Below are positions 35,827 through 45,157 of a stretch of 64,000 nt of DNA, piece by piece. A model generated the notes under the pieces. The model was not told the DNA's origin. It ran no database searches and saw nothing but the letters and a program-made list of their open reading frames with translations. Numbering within the stretch: the first letter of the stretch is position 1; each line of letters opens with the position of its first letter. Both the position numbers and the translations under genes were made by a program. Source of the DNA: Pseudoduganella umbonata (GTDB taxonomy: Bacteria; Pseudomonadota; Gammaproteobacteria; Burkholderiales; Burkholderiaceae_D); assembly GCF_014192225.1 (NCBI RefSeq), contig NZ_JACHXS010000004.1:248001-312000 (forward strand). Direction: 5' to 3'.

Positions 35827-37293
35827 TCAGGTCACGGTGCGCAGGCCCAGGTCCACGCCAACTTCGTCCCAGTTTTCCTGTTCCTTCTCGATCCAGTACG
35901 ACAGCGTCGGATGACCGCTGACGAGCGCGCGCGGCAATTCCAGTTCGATGCGGTTCTTCATCCGCAGCTTCGGCTGCGCATCGGCCACGGCGATGCGCGC
36001 GTGCATGAAGACGATCGCCAGCCGCAGCGCGACCACGGCACGGGCGAAGTCGCCGTCGGCGAGGAATTCCTCGACCTTGCGCAGGTTGCCTTTCTGCGCC
36101 ATCAGCAACCGGCTCATCGTGCGCTGCTCGCGGTCCGTGAAGCCCGGCAGGTCGGCATGCTCGATCAGGTAGGCGGCATGCTTGTGGTGGCCGGTCTGCG
36201 ACACGGCCTGCCCCACCTCGTGCAGCAGCGCGCTCCAGTACAGCAGGCGGCTGGTGGCCTCGCTGGACGGCTTCAGCTGCTCGAGCAGCGCCAGCGCATC
36301 GTCGGCCACACGCGCGGCGCGGGCCTCGTCCACGTGGAATTTGCGGGCGAAGTCGCGCGCCGACTGCTCGCGGCGGTCGCGCCGCATCTCGCGCATGGTC
36401 AGGTCCCACATCACGCCCATCCGCAGGCCGGCCTCGATCGGCGTCAGCTCGTCGATATCGAGTTCGTGCATCACGCCGATCAGGATCGCCAGGCCGCCCA
36501 CCACTGTCGATGCCCGGTCCGGGCGCAGGCCCGGCAGGTCGATGCGGTTGACGTGGCCCAGCGCGATGAAGCGCTGCTTCAGCGCCTCCAGGCTGTCCGG
36601 CGTGATGCCCTTGCCCAGGCCGTTTTTCTCGATGACCTCGGCGATCGAGCGGATCGTGCCGGACGAGCCGTAGGCCCGTTTCCAGAACTGCGGCATGTAC
36701 GGCGGCGCGCCATCCTCGAAATGGCTGCGCGCGGACAGGATGGCCGCCTCGTACGACGGCGCGTCGACATAGCCGTTGACGAAGAACGCCAGGCTCTGCT
36801 TCACGCTGCCCACGCTGAACGACTCCACCCGCTCGATGTCGGGGCCGCGGCCCAGGATCAGCTCGGTCGAGCCGCCGCCGATGTCGACCACGAGGCGCCG
36901 CTCGTTCGGCTGGGCCAGCGCGCTGGCCACGCCCATGTAGATCAGCCGGCCCTCTTCCTCGCCGGAAATGATCTCGATCGGAAAACCAATGGCCTCCTCG
37001 CACTGCGGCAGGAACGTGGCGATATTCTGCGCCTGGCGCATGGTGGACGTGGCCACCACCCGCACCGCGTCGAGCTGGTAGGCCGACAGCGTGATCGCGA
37101 AGTTCTGCAGGCAGGCGATGGCGCGCTGCTGGGCCGCTTCGGTGAGGTTGCCGGCGGCATCGAGTCCGGCGGCAAGCCGGATGGGTTCGCGCATGCTCTT
37201 CAGCACGCGGATCGTGTCGCCATCGTGTTTGCCTATCGACAGGCGGAAACTGTTCGATCCGAGATCGACCGCTGCATACATCGGAGAATCCAT
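35827..37293 (-). CDS. ppx: exopolyphosphatase / guanosine pentaphosphatase family (Ppx/GppA)
   Basis: Removes terminal phosphate from polyphosphate and, in this family, can hydrolyse pppGpp. 488 residues. Signature motifs: AAVDLGSNSFRLSIGK (phosphate 1), RVVATSTMRQAQN, EIISGEEEGRLIYMGV and RLVVDIGGGSTELILG (phosphate 2), followed by an HD-like C-terminal domain (YWSALLHEVGQAVSQTGHHKH). The start could be ATG 37293 or 37281; both keep the fold. The interval to its right (37294-37402) is AT-rich and likely carries its promoter. Polyphosphate kinase is not in the window. Confidence 0.93.
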   Translation of the reverse strand: MDSPMYAAVDLGSNSFRLSIGKHDGDTIRVLKSMREPIRLAAGLDAAGNLTEAAQQRAIACLQNFAITLSAYQLDAVRVVATSTMRQAQNIATFLPQCEEAIGFPIEIISGEEEGRLIYMGVASALAQPNERRLVVDIGGGSTELILGRGPDIERVESFSVGSVKQSLAFFVNGYVDAPSYEAAILSARSHFEDGAPPYMPQFWKRAYGSSGTIRSIAEVIEKNGLGKGITPDSLEALKQRFIALGHVNRIDLPGLRPDRASTVVGGLAILIGVMHELDIDELTPIEAGLRMGVMWDLTMREMRRDRREQSARDFARKFHVDEARAARVADDALALLEQLKPSSEATSRLLYWSALLHEVGQAVSQTGHHKHAAYLIEHADLPGFTDREQRTMSRLLMAQKGNLRKVEEFLADGDFARAVVALRLAIVFMHARIAVADAQPKLRMKNRIELELPRALVSGHPTLSYWIEKEQENWDEVGVDLGLRTVT

Positions 37294-37402
37294 TTATATT
37301 GTTTATATAGAAAATCCTATCACATTAGACCGCCCGCATGACGGCTTGATGACAGGATCGCGTGCGGGCATTGCCGCCGGCGCACGGTTGCGGACGAACC
37401 GC

Positions 37403-38587
37403 TCAGGTGCCCGTGCTTTCGCCTTCCTGCGGTGGCTGCGCGGCCACGACGTTGTTGCGGCCGCGCAGCTTGGCCGCCTGCAGCGCCTCGTCGGCACGCT
37501 TGAACAGGCTGACGGTGGAATCGTCGGCGCGGATCGTCGTCACGCCCAGGCTGGCGGTCAGCGAGATCACCGCGCGCTCGGCCTTCACCGGATTGGCTTC
37601 GATCGAGGCGCGGATCCGCTCGGCCACGTGGACAGCGTCGGCCAGCGTGGTGCGCGGCAGCTGGATCGCGAACTCGGCGCCGCCCAGCCGGCCCATCAGG
37701 TCGCTGTCGCGCAACTGGCGGCGACAGGCTTCGACCATGGCCTTCAGCACCTTGTCGCCCACCGCGTGGCCGTAATGGTCGTTGACGCGCTTGAAGCCGT
37801 CCAGGTTGAGGATCAGCAGCGCGGTCGGCGTGCCGGGGCGGCGCGCCAGCGCCAGCCACGGCGCCAGCGCCCCGTAGAAGCCGCGGCGGTTCGGTACGTC
37901 CGTCAGCGCATCCACCACTTCCAGACGCGCCAGTTCGCCCTGCAGCGTCTCGCGCGCCAGCAGCAGGTAGCCGGTACTGCCGATCAGCATCGCCAGGTAG
38001 AATGCCACATAGCCCACGCCCTGCAGGTGGACCGGCGCGACACCGGCCCAGCCCTGCAGCAGCCCGAGCGACAGGGCCATGGCCAGCAGGCCGCGGCCGG
38101 CGATCGCCAGCCCCAGCACCGACAGCGACACCGCCAGGAAACGCCGCAGCATCGTTGCCTGGCGCCAGCCGGACACCAGGGCCGCCGCGCCGGCAAGATA
38201 GAACGCGCCGACGATGGCCGAACCTGCCGCCACCCGTATACCGGTCTCCACGCCCGCCACGAAGCAGGCCAGCCAGGCGGCGGCGCATGCGCCCAGCGCC
38301 GGCAGGACCACGCGCCGCCAGCCGGGGCGCCCGGCACGCTCCCACAGCGCGCCGGCATCGAACGCCACGCCGGCAAACAGCAGCACGTTGGCGACCGGGC
38401 CGGCCAGCAGTTCGGGAATCACACCGCGGAAATACAGCAGCAGCCAGGCCACCGCCTGGAGTTGCCGGGCCAGCGCGAAGCTGGCCAGCCCGCCGCGCTG
38501 GCGGTTGTCCGTATCGTGGAAGAACAGCGCTGCGCACAGCGCCAGGTTACCGAGCGCCAGGGTGAGGACCAGCGTCCTGACGTCCAC
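37403..38587 (-). CDS. membrane GGDEF protein with degenerate GGAEF site
   Basis: 394 residues from GTG 38587. An N-terminal half of about seven membrane segments (LVLTLALGNLALCAALFF, AWLLLYFRGVIPELL, LLFAGVAFDAGA and others) is followed by a GGDEF domain (VDALTDVPNRRGFYGAL to the end). The catalytic motif reads RLGGAEFAIQL: the metal-binding acidic residue is Ala, so cyclase activity should be impaired. The inhibitory I-site RDSD lies five residues before it and is intact, so it could act as a c-di-GMP receptor. The GTG start is one base past the stop of the small upstream gene, implying coupling. Confidence 0.87.
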   Translation of the reverse strand: MDVRTLVLTLALGNLALCAALFFHDTDNRQRGGLASFALARQLQAVAWLLLYFRGVIPELLAGPVANVLLFAGVAFDAGALWERAGRPGWRRVVLPALGACAAAWLACFVAGVETGIRVAAGSAIVGAFYLAGAAALVSGWRQATMLRRFLAVSLSVLGLAIAGRGLLAMALSLGLLQGWAGVAPVHLQGVGYVAFYLAMLIGSTGYLLLARETLQGELARLEVVDALTDVPNRRGFYGALAPWLALARRPGTPTALLILNLDGFKRVNDHYGHAVGDKVLKAMVEACRRQLRDSDLMGRLGGAEFAIQLPRTTLADAVHVAERIRASIEANPVKAERAVISLTASLGVTTIRADDSTVSLFKRADEALQAAKLRGRNNVVAAQPPQEGESTGT

Positions 38588-38588
38588 G

Positions 38589-38864
38589 TCAGATCTCGTG
38601 CTCGACGTTGGTGGTGCCGTCGCCCACTTTCGATGCCCACGCCCGGACGAAGAATTCCTTTTCCTCCTCGCTCGGCGCGTCGTGCCAGAACACGATCAGC
38701 GTGCCCTTGTGGTCATGCAGCTGGCTGCATTTCTCGATGAAGTTCTGCCGGCCTGCCACATCGGCCAGCGCGGCCGCATAACCATACACGCGGTTCAGGC
38801 GCTCGATGCGGTCGGGCTCCGTGAAGCTGTTGGTGGCGGTAATGGTCGGGTGGTCCAGGAACAT
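38589..38864 (-). CDS. small conserved hypothetical protein coupled to the GGDEF gene
   Basis: 91 residues, MFLDHPTITATNSFTEPDR to the end, with a cluster EEEKEFFVRAWASKVGDG. No signal peptide or membrane segment. I do not recognise the family. Its stop is one base before the GTG start of the GGDEF protein, so the two are read together. Codon usage matches the neighbours. Confidence 0.7.
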   Translation of the reverse strand: MFLDHPTITATNSFTEPDRIERLNRVYGYAAALADVAGRQNFIEKCSQLHDHKGTLIVFWHDAPSEEEKEFFVRAWASKVGDGTTNVEHEI

Positions 38865-39021
38865 CAGTAATCTCCATCGAGAGCCGGCCGTGCCGGTGGG
38901 TCAGTGTACCGATAAACCGTTTTAAGGTATTGTCGTGCAAACCCGGCCGCCGGGGTACACTTTTGCGAGCCCGAGAGCTTAGCAGAAAGCGTTCCCGGCA
39001 CCAACCGATGCAAAGTCGCCA

Positions 39022-39813
39022 ATGTCCCAGTCCCTCGATCCCGCCGCCAGCCACGCGCCGGCCCCGCCCGTGCTCAGCCGCCGCAAGGGCCGCCTGACAC
39101 TCGAATTCGTGCCCGGCGAAGTGCAGAGCCAGATGGACCTGGCCGATCCGCACCGGCTCGTGCTGGCCTATGCGCGGGCGATGATGTGCTTCGTGCTGTT
39201 CAAGCCACGCCCGGCGCACATCGTGATGGTCGGCCTGGGCGGCGGTTCGCTGGCCAAGTTCTGCCACCGCTACCTGCCCGATGCGCGCATCACGGTGCTG
39301 GAACTGTCGGCCGACGTGATCGCGCTGCGCGAGCACTTCGCGGTGCCGCCGGACAGCGAGCGCTTCCACGTGATCCATGCCGATGCGGCGCACCACATGC
39401 CACGATTGGCCGGCAGCGCCGATGTGCTGCTGGTCGACGGCTTCGACGCGGCCGGCCTGCCGCCCGTACTGGGCAGCGCCCGCTTCTACGCCGACTGCCG
39501 CCGCGCGCTGAAGCCCGACGGGCTGCTGGTCGCGAACATGTTCAGCTACGATCCCCACTACGGGGCCATGAAGCACCGGCTGCGCCAGGCATTCAGCGAC
39601 AACGTGTGCCAGTTCCGCGGCATCGCCGGCAACAACCACATCCTGTTTGCGCTGCGGCCGGCCAGCGCCGCCACCGCCCGTTCCGCCACGCCTGCGCACC
39701 GCCTGGTGCAACGCGTGGCGCTGTGCGGCGCGCTGTGGCCCGGCCTCGCGCCGCTCAACCGGTTGCTGGCGCACTGGGTGGTTGCGCGGCTGCGGCACCG
39801 CGCAGCCCGTTGA
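39022..39813 (+). CDS. spermidine-synthase-like protein (SAM-dependent Rossmann fold)
   Basis: 263 residues. The core matches spermine/spermidine synthase-like proteins: HIVMVGLGGGSLAKFCHRYL (cosubstrate loop), ITVLELSADVIALREHF and SADVLLVDGFDAAGL with the acidic residue of the catalytic loop. The family residues for polyamine substrate binding are hard to place, so the true substrate is uncertain. The C-terminal third (residues about 215-263) is Ala/Arg-rich and not shared with true SpeE. Divergent from the small gene at 38589, with 157 bp between. Confidence 0.8.
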   Translation: MSQSLDPAASHAPAPPVLSRRKGRLTLEFVPGEVQSQMDLADPHRLVLAYARAMMCFVLFKPRPAHIVMVGLGGGSLAKFCHRYLPDARITVLELSADVIALREHFAVPPDSERFHVIHADAAHHMPRLAGSADVLLVDGFDAAGLPPVLGSARFYADCRRALKPDGLLVANMFSYDPHYGAMKHRLRQAFSDNVCQFRGIAGNNHILFALRPASAATARSATPAHRLVQRVALCGALWPGLAPLNRLLAHWVVARLRHRAAR

Positions 39814-39942
39814 CCGTCAAGATGTAATTCGGCAACACTTAGTGCCATTTAATTAGATTCCACTCGGCAACTTTATCGATTCATGCCACACTGACGGCCG
39901 GGCCCGATTGCCCGACGGTTTGGTTGAAACGACAGGAGTTCC

Positions 39943-42837
39943 ATGGCACGCAGGTTTACCCCGGTATCGCTGGCGGCGGCAGTCACGCTCGCGGCCGGCC
40001 TGTGCGTGACGGGCGCACTGTTCCTCGCCGTCAGCGCGCTCGAATACGGCAAACAGTCGGAAGGCTTCCAGCAGCGCGCCAACCTGCGCGTGGCGGCGAT
40101 CCGGCGCGGCCTGGACGATGCCGTCGAAGTGCTCACGGTGACCAACCAGCTGTTCCGCACGATGCCCGAGGTGACGCAGGAGCAGTTCAGCGACTTCGCC
40201 CGGCCGCTGCTGCAGCGCCATCCGTTCATGCTGTCGTTCACGCACCAGCGCTGGATGACGCACGACGAGCGCCTTGCCTTCGAGGCGCGCGTGGCGGCCG
40301 GCCGGCCCGGCTTCACGGTCACCGAGATCCGTGCCGGCCAGATCGTGCCTGCCGCGAAGCGCGAGCGTTACCTCGTCGCCGAACTGTTCGCGCCGCTGAC
40401 GACGCAGCCCGGTACCCTGGGCCTGGATGTCTGGCCGCTGGCCGCCACGCCGGCGACGGCGGAGCGGATGCTCCACACCGGCAAGCCGGCCGCCACCCCG
40501 CTCGTCAGCGTGATGCAGCCGGTACAACGCGACAGCTTCGTGCTGCTGATGCCGCTGTACCGCCCTGGCATGCCGACCGAAACGCCGCGGCAGCGCCGCG
40601 CCGCGTGGAGCGGGGAGACCGCCGCGCTGGTGCGCGCCCCGCACCTCGTGCACACGATCCTGCAATACGGCGGCCTGCTCGACGACCCGCACCTGCTGCT
40701 GCGGGTGTACGCCGGCGATGACGCCGAACTCGTCTACACCACCGGCGCCGAGACCGACGCGGACGACCGCCGCTGGTTCACGCCCCCGCCCTGGCTGGAC
40801 ATCCATCGCCCCGAGCACGTGGCAAAACGCTTCGACCTGCTGGGCCAGACCTGGCATGTCCGCGTCGATGCCCTGCCGCGCCCGTTCCTGGCCGACCATG
40901 CCGGTTCGCTGATCGCGCTGGTGGGCGGCCTGCTGTTCTCGCTGCTGGCTGCCGCCCTGGTCCACACGCTGGAGCAGCGCTCGCGGCGCGTGCAATGGCT
41001 GGTCGACGAGCGCACTGCCGACCTGCGGCGCAGCAACGCGCAACTGAACGACGACGTGGCGGCACGCAAGCGCACCGAGCGCGCATTGCAGGAGAGCGAG
41101 CACCGTTTCCGGCGCCTGCTCGCGCTGTCTTCCGACTGGTACTGGGAGCAGGACGCCAACTTCTGCTTCACCCAGATCACCGACGGCTTCTTCGACAAGG
41201 CACGCGTGCAGCGCAAGGACTACATCGGCCGCACGCGCTGGCAGATCGCGCCCGGCTACCTCGAGTCGAAGGTCGGCCGCGACCATTACGCACTGCTGCA
41301 AGCGCGGCAGCCGTTCGCCAACCTGGAGCACGAGATCACCGGCAACGACGGCATCACGCGCTGGTTCCAGTCCACCGGCGAACCGGTCTACGATGCGCAG
41401 GGCGAGTTCCGCGGCTACCGCGGCACCGGCAGCGACATCACCGAACGCAAGATGACCGAACAGCGCATCCGCCACATCGCCCACCACGATGCGCTGACGG
41501 GACTGCCGAACCGCATCCTGCTGCAGGACCGGCTGGCGCAGGCGGTGGCCTGGGCCAACCGGGGCGGACGCCGCATGTGGGTGCTGCTGATCGACCTGGA
41601 CCGCTTCAAGTTCGTCAACGATACGCTGGGCCACAAGGCCGGCGACCAGCTGCTGCGCACGATCGCCGGCCGGCTGCGCGCCGCGGTGCGGGAATCGGAC
41701 ACGGTGGCACGGCTGTCGGGCGACGAATTCGTGGTGATCCTCTGCGAACACGCCGACTCCGCCCTGGTGGACGAGGTGGTCGAACGCATCATGGGCGCGC
41801 TGGCGCAGCCGATGACGCTGGAAGGCAAGGAGTTCTGCGTTACCTGCAGCATCGGCGTGGCCGCCTACGCGGCGGACGGCACGCCGGCCGACCACCTGAT
41901 CGAGCATGCCGATATCGCGATGTACGCGGCCAAGAAGCTGGGCCGCAACCGCTGGCAGTTCTACCACGATGCGATGAACGAGCAGACCGAGGAACGGCTG
42001 CGCATCGAGGGTGCGCTGCGCAGCGCGCTGGAACGCAATGAGTTCGTGCTTCATTACCAGCCGCAGGTGGACCTGGCGAGCGGCCGCATCGTCGGCATGG
42101 AGGCACTGCTGCGCTGGCAGCACCCGGAGCTGGGCATGGTGCCGCCGCAGCGCTTCATCGGCCTGGCCGAGGAGACCGGCCTGATCGTGCCGATCGGCGC
42201 CTGGGTGCTGCGCACCGCCTGCGCGCAGGCCAAGGCGTGGAACGACATGTGGGAGCTGTGCGGGCTGGCGCCATTGCGCGTGGCCGTCAACCTGTCGGCA
42301 CGCCAGTTCGCCCAGCCGGACCTGGTGGCGTCCATCGCCGCGGTGCTGGACGACACCGGCCTGCCGGCCGCCTGCCTGGACCTGGAACTGACGGAAAGCC
42401 TGTTCGTCGACGACGTGGCGCAGGCCCTCGACCTGCTGCACCAGCTGAAGGCGCTGGGCGTGGCGCTGTCGATCGACGATTTCGGCACCGGCTACTCGAG
42501 CTTCTCGTCACTGCGCACCTTCCCGATCGACGTGCTGAAGATCGACCGCTCGTTCGTGGCCGACATCGCCAGCGATGCCGACGAGGCGGCGATCGTCGTG
42601 TCGATCATCGCGCTGGCCCACAACCTGAAGTTGCGGGTCATCGCCGAAGGGGTAGAATCTACGGCTCAGCTCGAATTCCTGCGCGCCCACGGCTGTGACG
42701 AAATGCAGGGCTATCATTTCAGCCGGCCGGTGCCGGCCGAGGAATTCGGAAAGATGATCCGGAGCGGCCGCTCGCTGGCGGCGGAGTTACGAAGGGAGCC
42801 GGCGCCGGAACCGGAACCCATTCCCCTGCCCGCCTAG
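39943..42837 (+). CDS. bifunctional c-di-GMP protein: CHASE-like sensor, PAS, GGDEF, EAL
   Basis: 964 residues. N-terminal membrane segment (SLAAAVTLAAGLCVTGALFL), an extracytoplasmic sensor of CHASE type (RVAAIRRGLDDAVEVLTV, HPFMLSFTHQRWM), second membrane segment (LIALVGGLLFSLLAAALV), a PAS domain (RRLLALSSDWYWEQDANFC), GGDEF with SGDEF (ARLSGDEFVVILCEH) and EAL with EALLRW (GMEALLRWQHPELG) and DDFGTGYSS. SGDEF is a tolerated variant, and the EAL metal and Lys motifs look intact (ELTES, IDVLKIDRSFV), so phosphodiesterase activity is likely and cyclase activity possible. It starts at ATG 39943; the small gene after it is separate. Confidence 0.93.
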   Translation: MARRFTPVSLAAAVTLAAGLCVTGALFLAVSALEYGKQSEGFQQRANLRVAAIRRGLDDAVEVLTVTNQLFRTMPEVTQEQFSDFARPLLQRHPFMLSFTHQRWMTHDERLAFEARVAAGRPGFTVTEIRAGQIVPAAKRERYLVAELFAPLTTQPGTLGLDVWPLAATPATAERMLHTGKPAATPLVSVMQPVQRDSFVLLMPLYRPGMPTETPRQRRAAWSGETAALVRAPHLVHTILQYGGLLDDPHLLLRVYAGDDAELVYTTGAETDADDRRWFTPPPWLDIHRPEHVAKRFDLLGQTWHVRVDALPRPFLADHAGSLIALVGGLLFSLLAAALVHTLEQRSRRVQWLVDERTADLRRSNAQLNDDVAARKRTERALQESEHRFRRLLALSSDWYWEQDANFCFTQITDGFFDKARVQRKDYIGRTRWQIAPGYLESKVGRDHYALLQARQPFANLEHEITGNDGITRWFQSTGEPVYDAQGEFRGYRGTGSDITERKMTEQRIRHIAHHDALTGLPNRILLQDRLAQAVAWANRGGRRMWVLLIDLDRFKFVNDTLGHKAGDQLLRTIAGRLRAAVRESDTVARLSGDEFVVILCEHADSALVDEVVERIMGALAQPMTLEGKEFCVTCSIGVAAYAADGTPADHLIEHADIAMYAAKKLGRNRWQFYHDAMNEQTEERLRIEGALRSALERNEFVLHYQPQVDLASGRIVGMEALLRWQHPELGMVPPQRFIGLAEETGLIVPIGAWVLRTACAQAKAWNDMWELCGLAPLRVAVNLSARQFAQPDLVASIAAVLDDTGLPAACLDLELTESLFVDDVAQALDLLHQLKALGVALSIDDFGTGYSSFSSLRTFPIDVLKIDRSFVADIASDADEAAIVVSIIALAHNLKLRVIAEGVESTAQLEFLRAHGCDEMQGYHFSRPVPAEEFGKMIRSGRSLAAELRREPAPEPEPIPLPA

Positions 42838-42876
42838 CGGGCCGGCCGGAAACGAAAAAAAACAGGGATGGCAACA

Positions 42877-43107
42877 ATGAATGCACGAGTCAAGAAACAG
42901 TATCTGCTGAAACCGCAACACGCGCGCACCAACCGCAAGATGCGCGACCTGGTCGACCAGGCCGTGACCGCGATGCCCGAGGTGGGCATCCGCAAGTCCG
43001 CCGAATTCCTCGCTTCGATGCACGTGCCGGTCGAGGTGGCGGTACGCGCCCTCGTGTACCCGAAGCGGCGGCGTACCGTCACGCCGCCGTCGTACCGCCG
43101 GCGCTGA
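42877..43107 (+). CDS. small basic conserved hypothetical protein
   Basis: 76 residues from ATG 42877 (AGGG twelve bases upstream); the in-frame ATG at 42868 lies too close to that site. Strongly basic at both ends (NARVKKQYLLKPQHARTNRK and RRRTVTPPSYRRR). The middle has a helical segment VGIRKSAEFLASMHVPVEVAV. No family recognised. 39 bp after the GGDEF/EAL gene, so possibly co-transcribed. Confidence 0.65.
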   Translation: MNARVKKQYLLKPQHARTNRKMRDLVDQAVTAMPEVGIRKSAEFLASMHVPVEVAVRALVYPKRRRTVTPPSYRRR

Positions 43108-43117
43108 CTCGCTGCCA

Positions 43118-43235
43118 ACACAAAACCGGTGACAGGCTCCAGTTTTTTTGAAACACAAAACCGGTGACAGGCTCCAGTGTTTTTGGAACACCTGTTGCAG
43201 ATTAATAGGTGCCTGTCACCGGTTTTGTCACCGGT
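43118..43235. repeat. second copy of the GTGACAGG/CCTGTCACCGGTTTT palindromic repeat
   Basis: Two direct copies of AAAACCGGTGACAGGCTCC, then GGTGCCTGTCACCGGTTTT in opposite orientation. Same family as 8780-8921. It sits between convergent genes (42877-43107 and 43243-43746) and can fold into a hairpin ending in a T run. Confidence 0.88.
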
Positions 43236-43242
43236 TTTGCCG

Positions 43243-43746
43243 TTACTGGCCCTTGGCCTTGTTCTTGGCCCCGTGCAGCGCCAGCCGCGCGGCCTTGCGC
43301 GCTTCGGCCTGTTCGAAGCGGGCGATCTGCTCCGGCGTTTCGGGCACCAGCGGCGGCACGGCCACCGGCTTCCGGTCCTTGTCCACCGCCACCATCGTGA
43401 AGTAGCAGCTGTTCGCGTGCCGCACCAGCCGCTGCTGGATGTTTTCCGTCACCACGCGAATGCCCACTTCCATCGACGTGCGCCCCGTGTAGTTCACCGA
43501 TGCCAGGAACGTCACCAGTTCGCCCACGTGGATCGGCTGCAGGAACATCACCTGGTCCACCGACAGCGTGACGACATAGCTGCCCGAATAGCGGCTGGCG
43601 CACGCGTAGGCCACGCTGTCGAGGAATTTCAGGATCGTTCCGCCATGCACGTTGCCGGAGAAATTGGCCATGTCGGGTGTCATCAGGACGGTCATCGTCA
43701 GCTCGTGGGCCGACCAGTGCATTGCGCTTTCCATCGTGCTTTCCAT
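43243..43746 (-). CDS. acyl-CoA thioesterase, hotdog fold (YciA/ACOT type)
   Basis: Hydrolyses acyl-CoA thioesters in the cytoplasm. 167 residues. Hotdog signature: PDMANFSGNVHGGTILKFLDS with the Asn-His-Gly-Gly helix start, VTLSVDQVMFLQPIHVGEL, and NYTGRTSMEVGIRV. The ATG at 43746 lies 82 bp from the divergent M16 peptidase gene; a second ATG at 43734 is possible. The C-terminal tail (ARKAARLALHGAKNKAKGQ) is basic and may be disordered. Confidence 0.9.
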   Translation of the reverse strand: MESTMESAMHWSAHELTMTVLMTPDMANFSGNVHGGTILKFLDSVAYACASRYSGSYVVTLSVDQVMFLQPIHVGELVTFLASVNYTGRTSMEVGIRVVTENIQQRLVRHANSCYFTMVAVDKDRKPVAVPPLVPETPEQIARFEQAEARKAARLALHGAKNKAKGQ

Positions 43747-43828
43747 GTGGATGAGGGGTCCTACACATTCTAACGGCAATGTCGTATGCTTGCGCATCAT
43801 CAATAATCGACATCGAAGGGATCCACCC

Positions 43829-45157
43829 ATGAAGTGGAAATTCGCCGCCACCGTCGCGGCAGCTCTTGCCAGCCATGTGCTTGCCAGCTCTGCCCACGCC
43901 GCGTTCACGGCCGACCAGGTCAAGTCGTTCACGCTCGCCAACGGCATGAAGTTCATCGTCCTGGAAAGCAGCACGATCCCGAACGCGAACATGTACACGT
44001 TCTGGAAGGTGGGCTCGCGCAACGAAGCACCCGGCACCACCGGCCTGTCGCACTTCTTCGAACACATGATGTTCAACGGTTCGAAGAACTACGGGCCGAA
44101 GATGTTCGACCGCACGATGGAAGCGAACGGCGGCAGCAACAACGCCTACACCAGCAGCGACGTGACGGTGTACCAGGACTGGTTCCCTGCATCGTCGCTC
44201 GAAACCATCTTCAGGCTTGAAAGCGACCGCATCGCGCACCTGACGATCGACCCGAAGATGGTCGAGAGCGAGCGCGGCGTGGTGCTGTCGGAACGCAGCA
44301 CCGGCCTGGAAAACTCCAACGTGCGCATGCTGATGGAAGACCTGAACAGCGTGGCGTTTTCCGCCCACCCGTATTCATGGCCGGTCATCGGCTTCGAGTC
44401 GGACATCAAGGCATGGACGCAGCAGGACCTCGTCAACTACTTCCGCACCTACTACGCGCCGAACAACGCGGTGTCGGTGATCGTCGGCGACGTGAAGGCC
44501 GACCAGGTGAAGACGCTGGCCACGAAATACTTCGGCGCGATCCCCAAGCGCGCCATGCCGCCGGCCGTGAAAACGGTGGAACCGGAGCAGAAAGGCGAAC
44601 GGCGGCTGTTCGTTGCCAAGCCGTCGGCCACGTCCGCCAACCTGATGGTGGCCTACAAGGTGCCGCGCGCGGACAGCCCCGATTACTACGCGCTGAACGT
44701 GCTGCAAAGCGTGCTCACCGAAGGCAAGACCTCACGGCTGTACAAGGCGCTGGTGGAAAAGCAGCTGGCCACGTCGGTCGGCGCCGATGCCACCGACGGC
44801 TTCGACCCCGGCCTGCTGTACGTGTTCGCGGTGGCCGCCGACGGTGTCGCGGGTGCGAAGGTGGAGAAGGCGCTGCTCGACGAGATCGACAACGTGGTGA
44901 AGAACGGCATCAGCGCGCAGGAACTGCAGGCCGTGAAGAACAAGAAGCTCGTCAACCTGTACCGCGCGCAGGAAACCATCAACGGCAAGGCCCAGCAGCT
45001 GGGCAACTACGAGACCTTCTTCGGCGACTGGCGCGAACTGTTCGACGCGCCGGCCGAATACGAGAAGCTGACGCCGGCCGACATCCAGGCCGTGGCCGCC
45101 CGCTACCTGAAGAAATCGCAGCGCACCATCGGCATGCTGGCCGCGAAGGAAGAATGA
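43829..45157 (+). CDS. M16 zinc peptidase, catalytic subunit
   Basis: 442 residues, exported (signal peptide MKWKFAATVAAALASHVLAS, then AHA). The inverted zinc motif HFFEH in GLSHFFEHMMFNGSKNYG is followed about 75 residues later by the third ligand Glu in the ESERGVVLSE region, as in pitrilysin/processing peptidases. ATG 43829 is the start because the frame upstream has no signal peptide. Its stop overlaps the start of the next M16 gene (ATGA at 45154-45157), so the two are translated together and likely form a heterodimer. Confidence 0.93.
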   Translation: MKWKFAATVAAALASHVLASSAHAAFTADQVKSFTLANGMKFIVLESSTIPNANMYTFWKVGSRNEAPGTTGLSHFFEHMMFNGSKNYGPKMFDRTMEANGGSNNAYTSSDVTVYQDWFPASSLETIFRLESDRIAHLTIDPKMVESERGVVLSERSTGLENSNVRMLMEDLNSVAFSAHPYSWPVIGFESDIKAWTQQDLVNYFRTYYAPNNAVSVIVGDVKADQVKTLATKYFGAIPKRAMPPAVKTVEPEQKGERRLFVAKPSATSANLMVAYKVPRADSPDYYALNVLQSVLTEGKTSRLYKALVEKQLATSVGADATDGFDPGLLYVFAVAADGVAGAKVEKALLDEIDNVVKNGISAQELQAVKNKKLVNLYRAQETINGKAQQLGNYETFFGDWRELFDAPAEYEKLTPADIQAVAARYLKKSQRTIGMLAAKEE

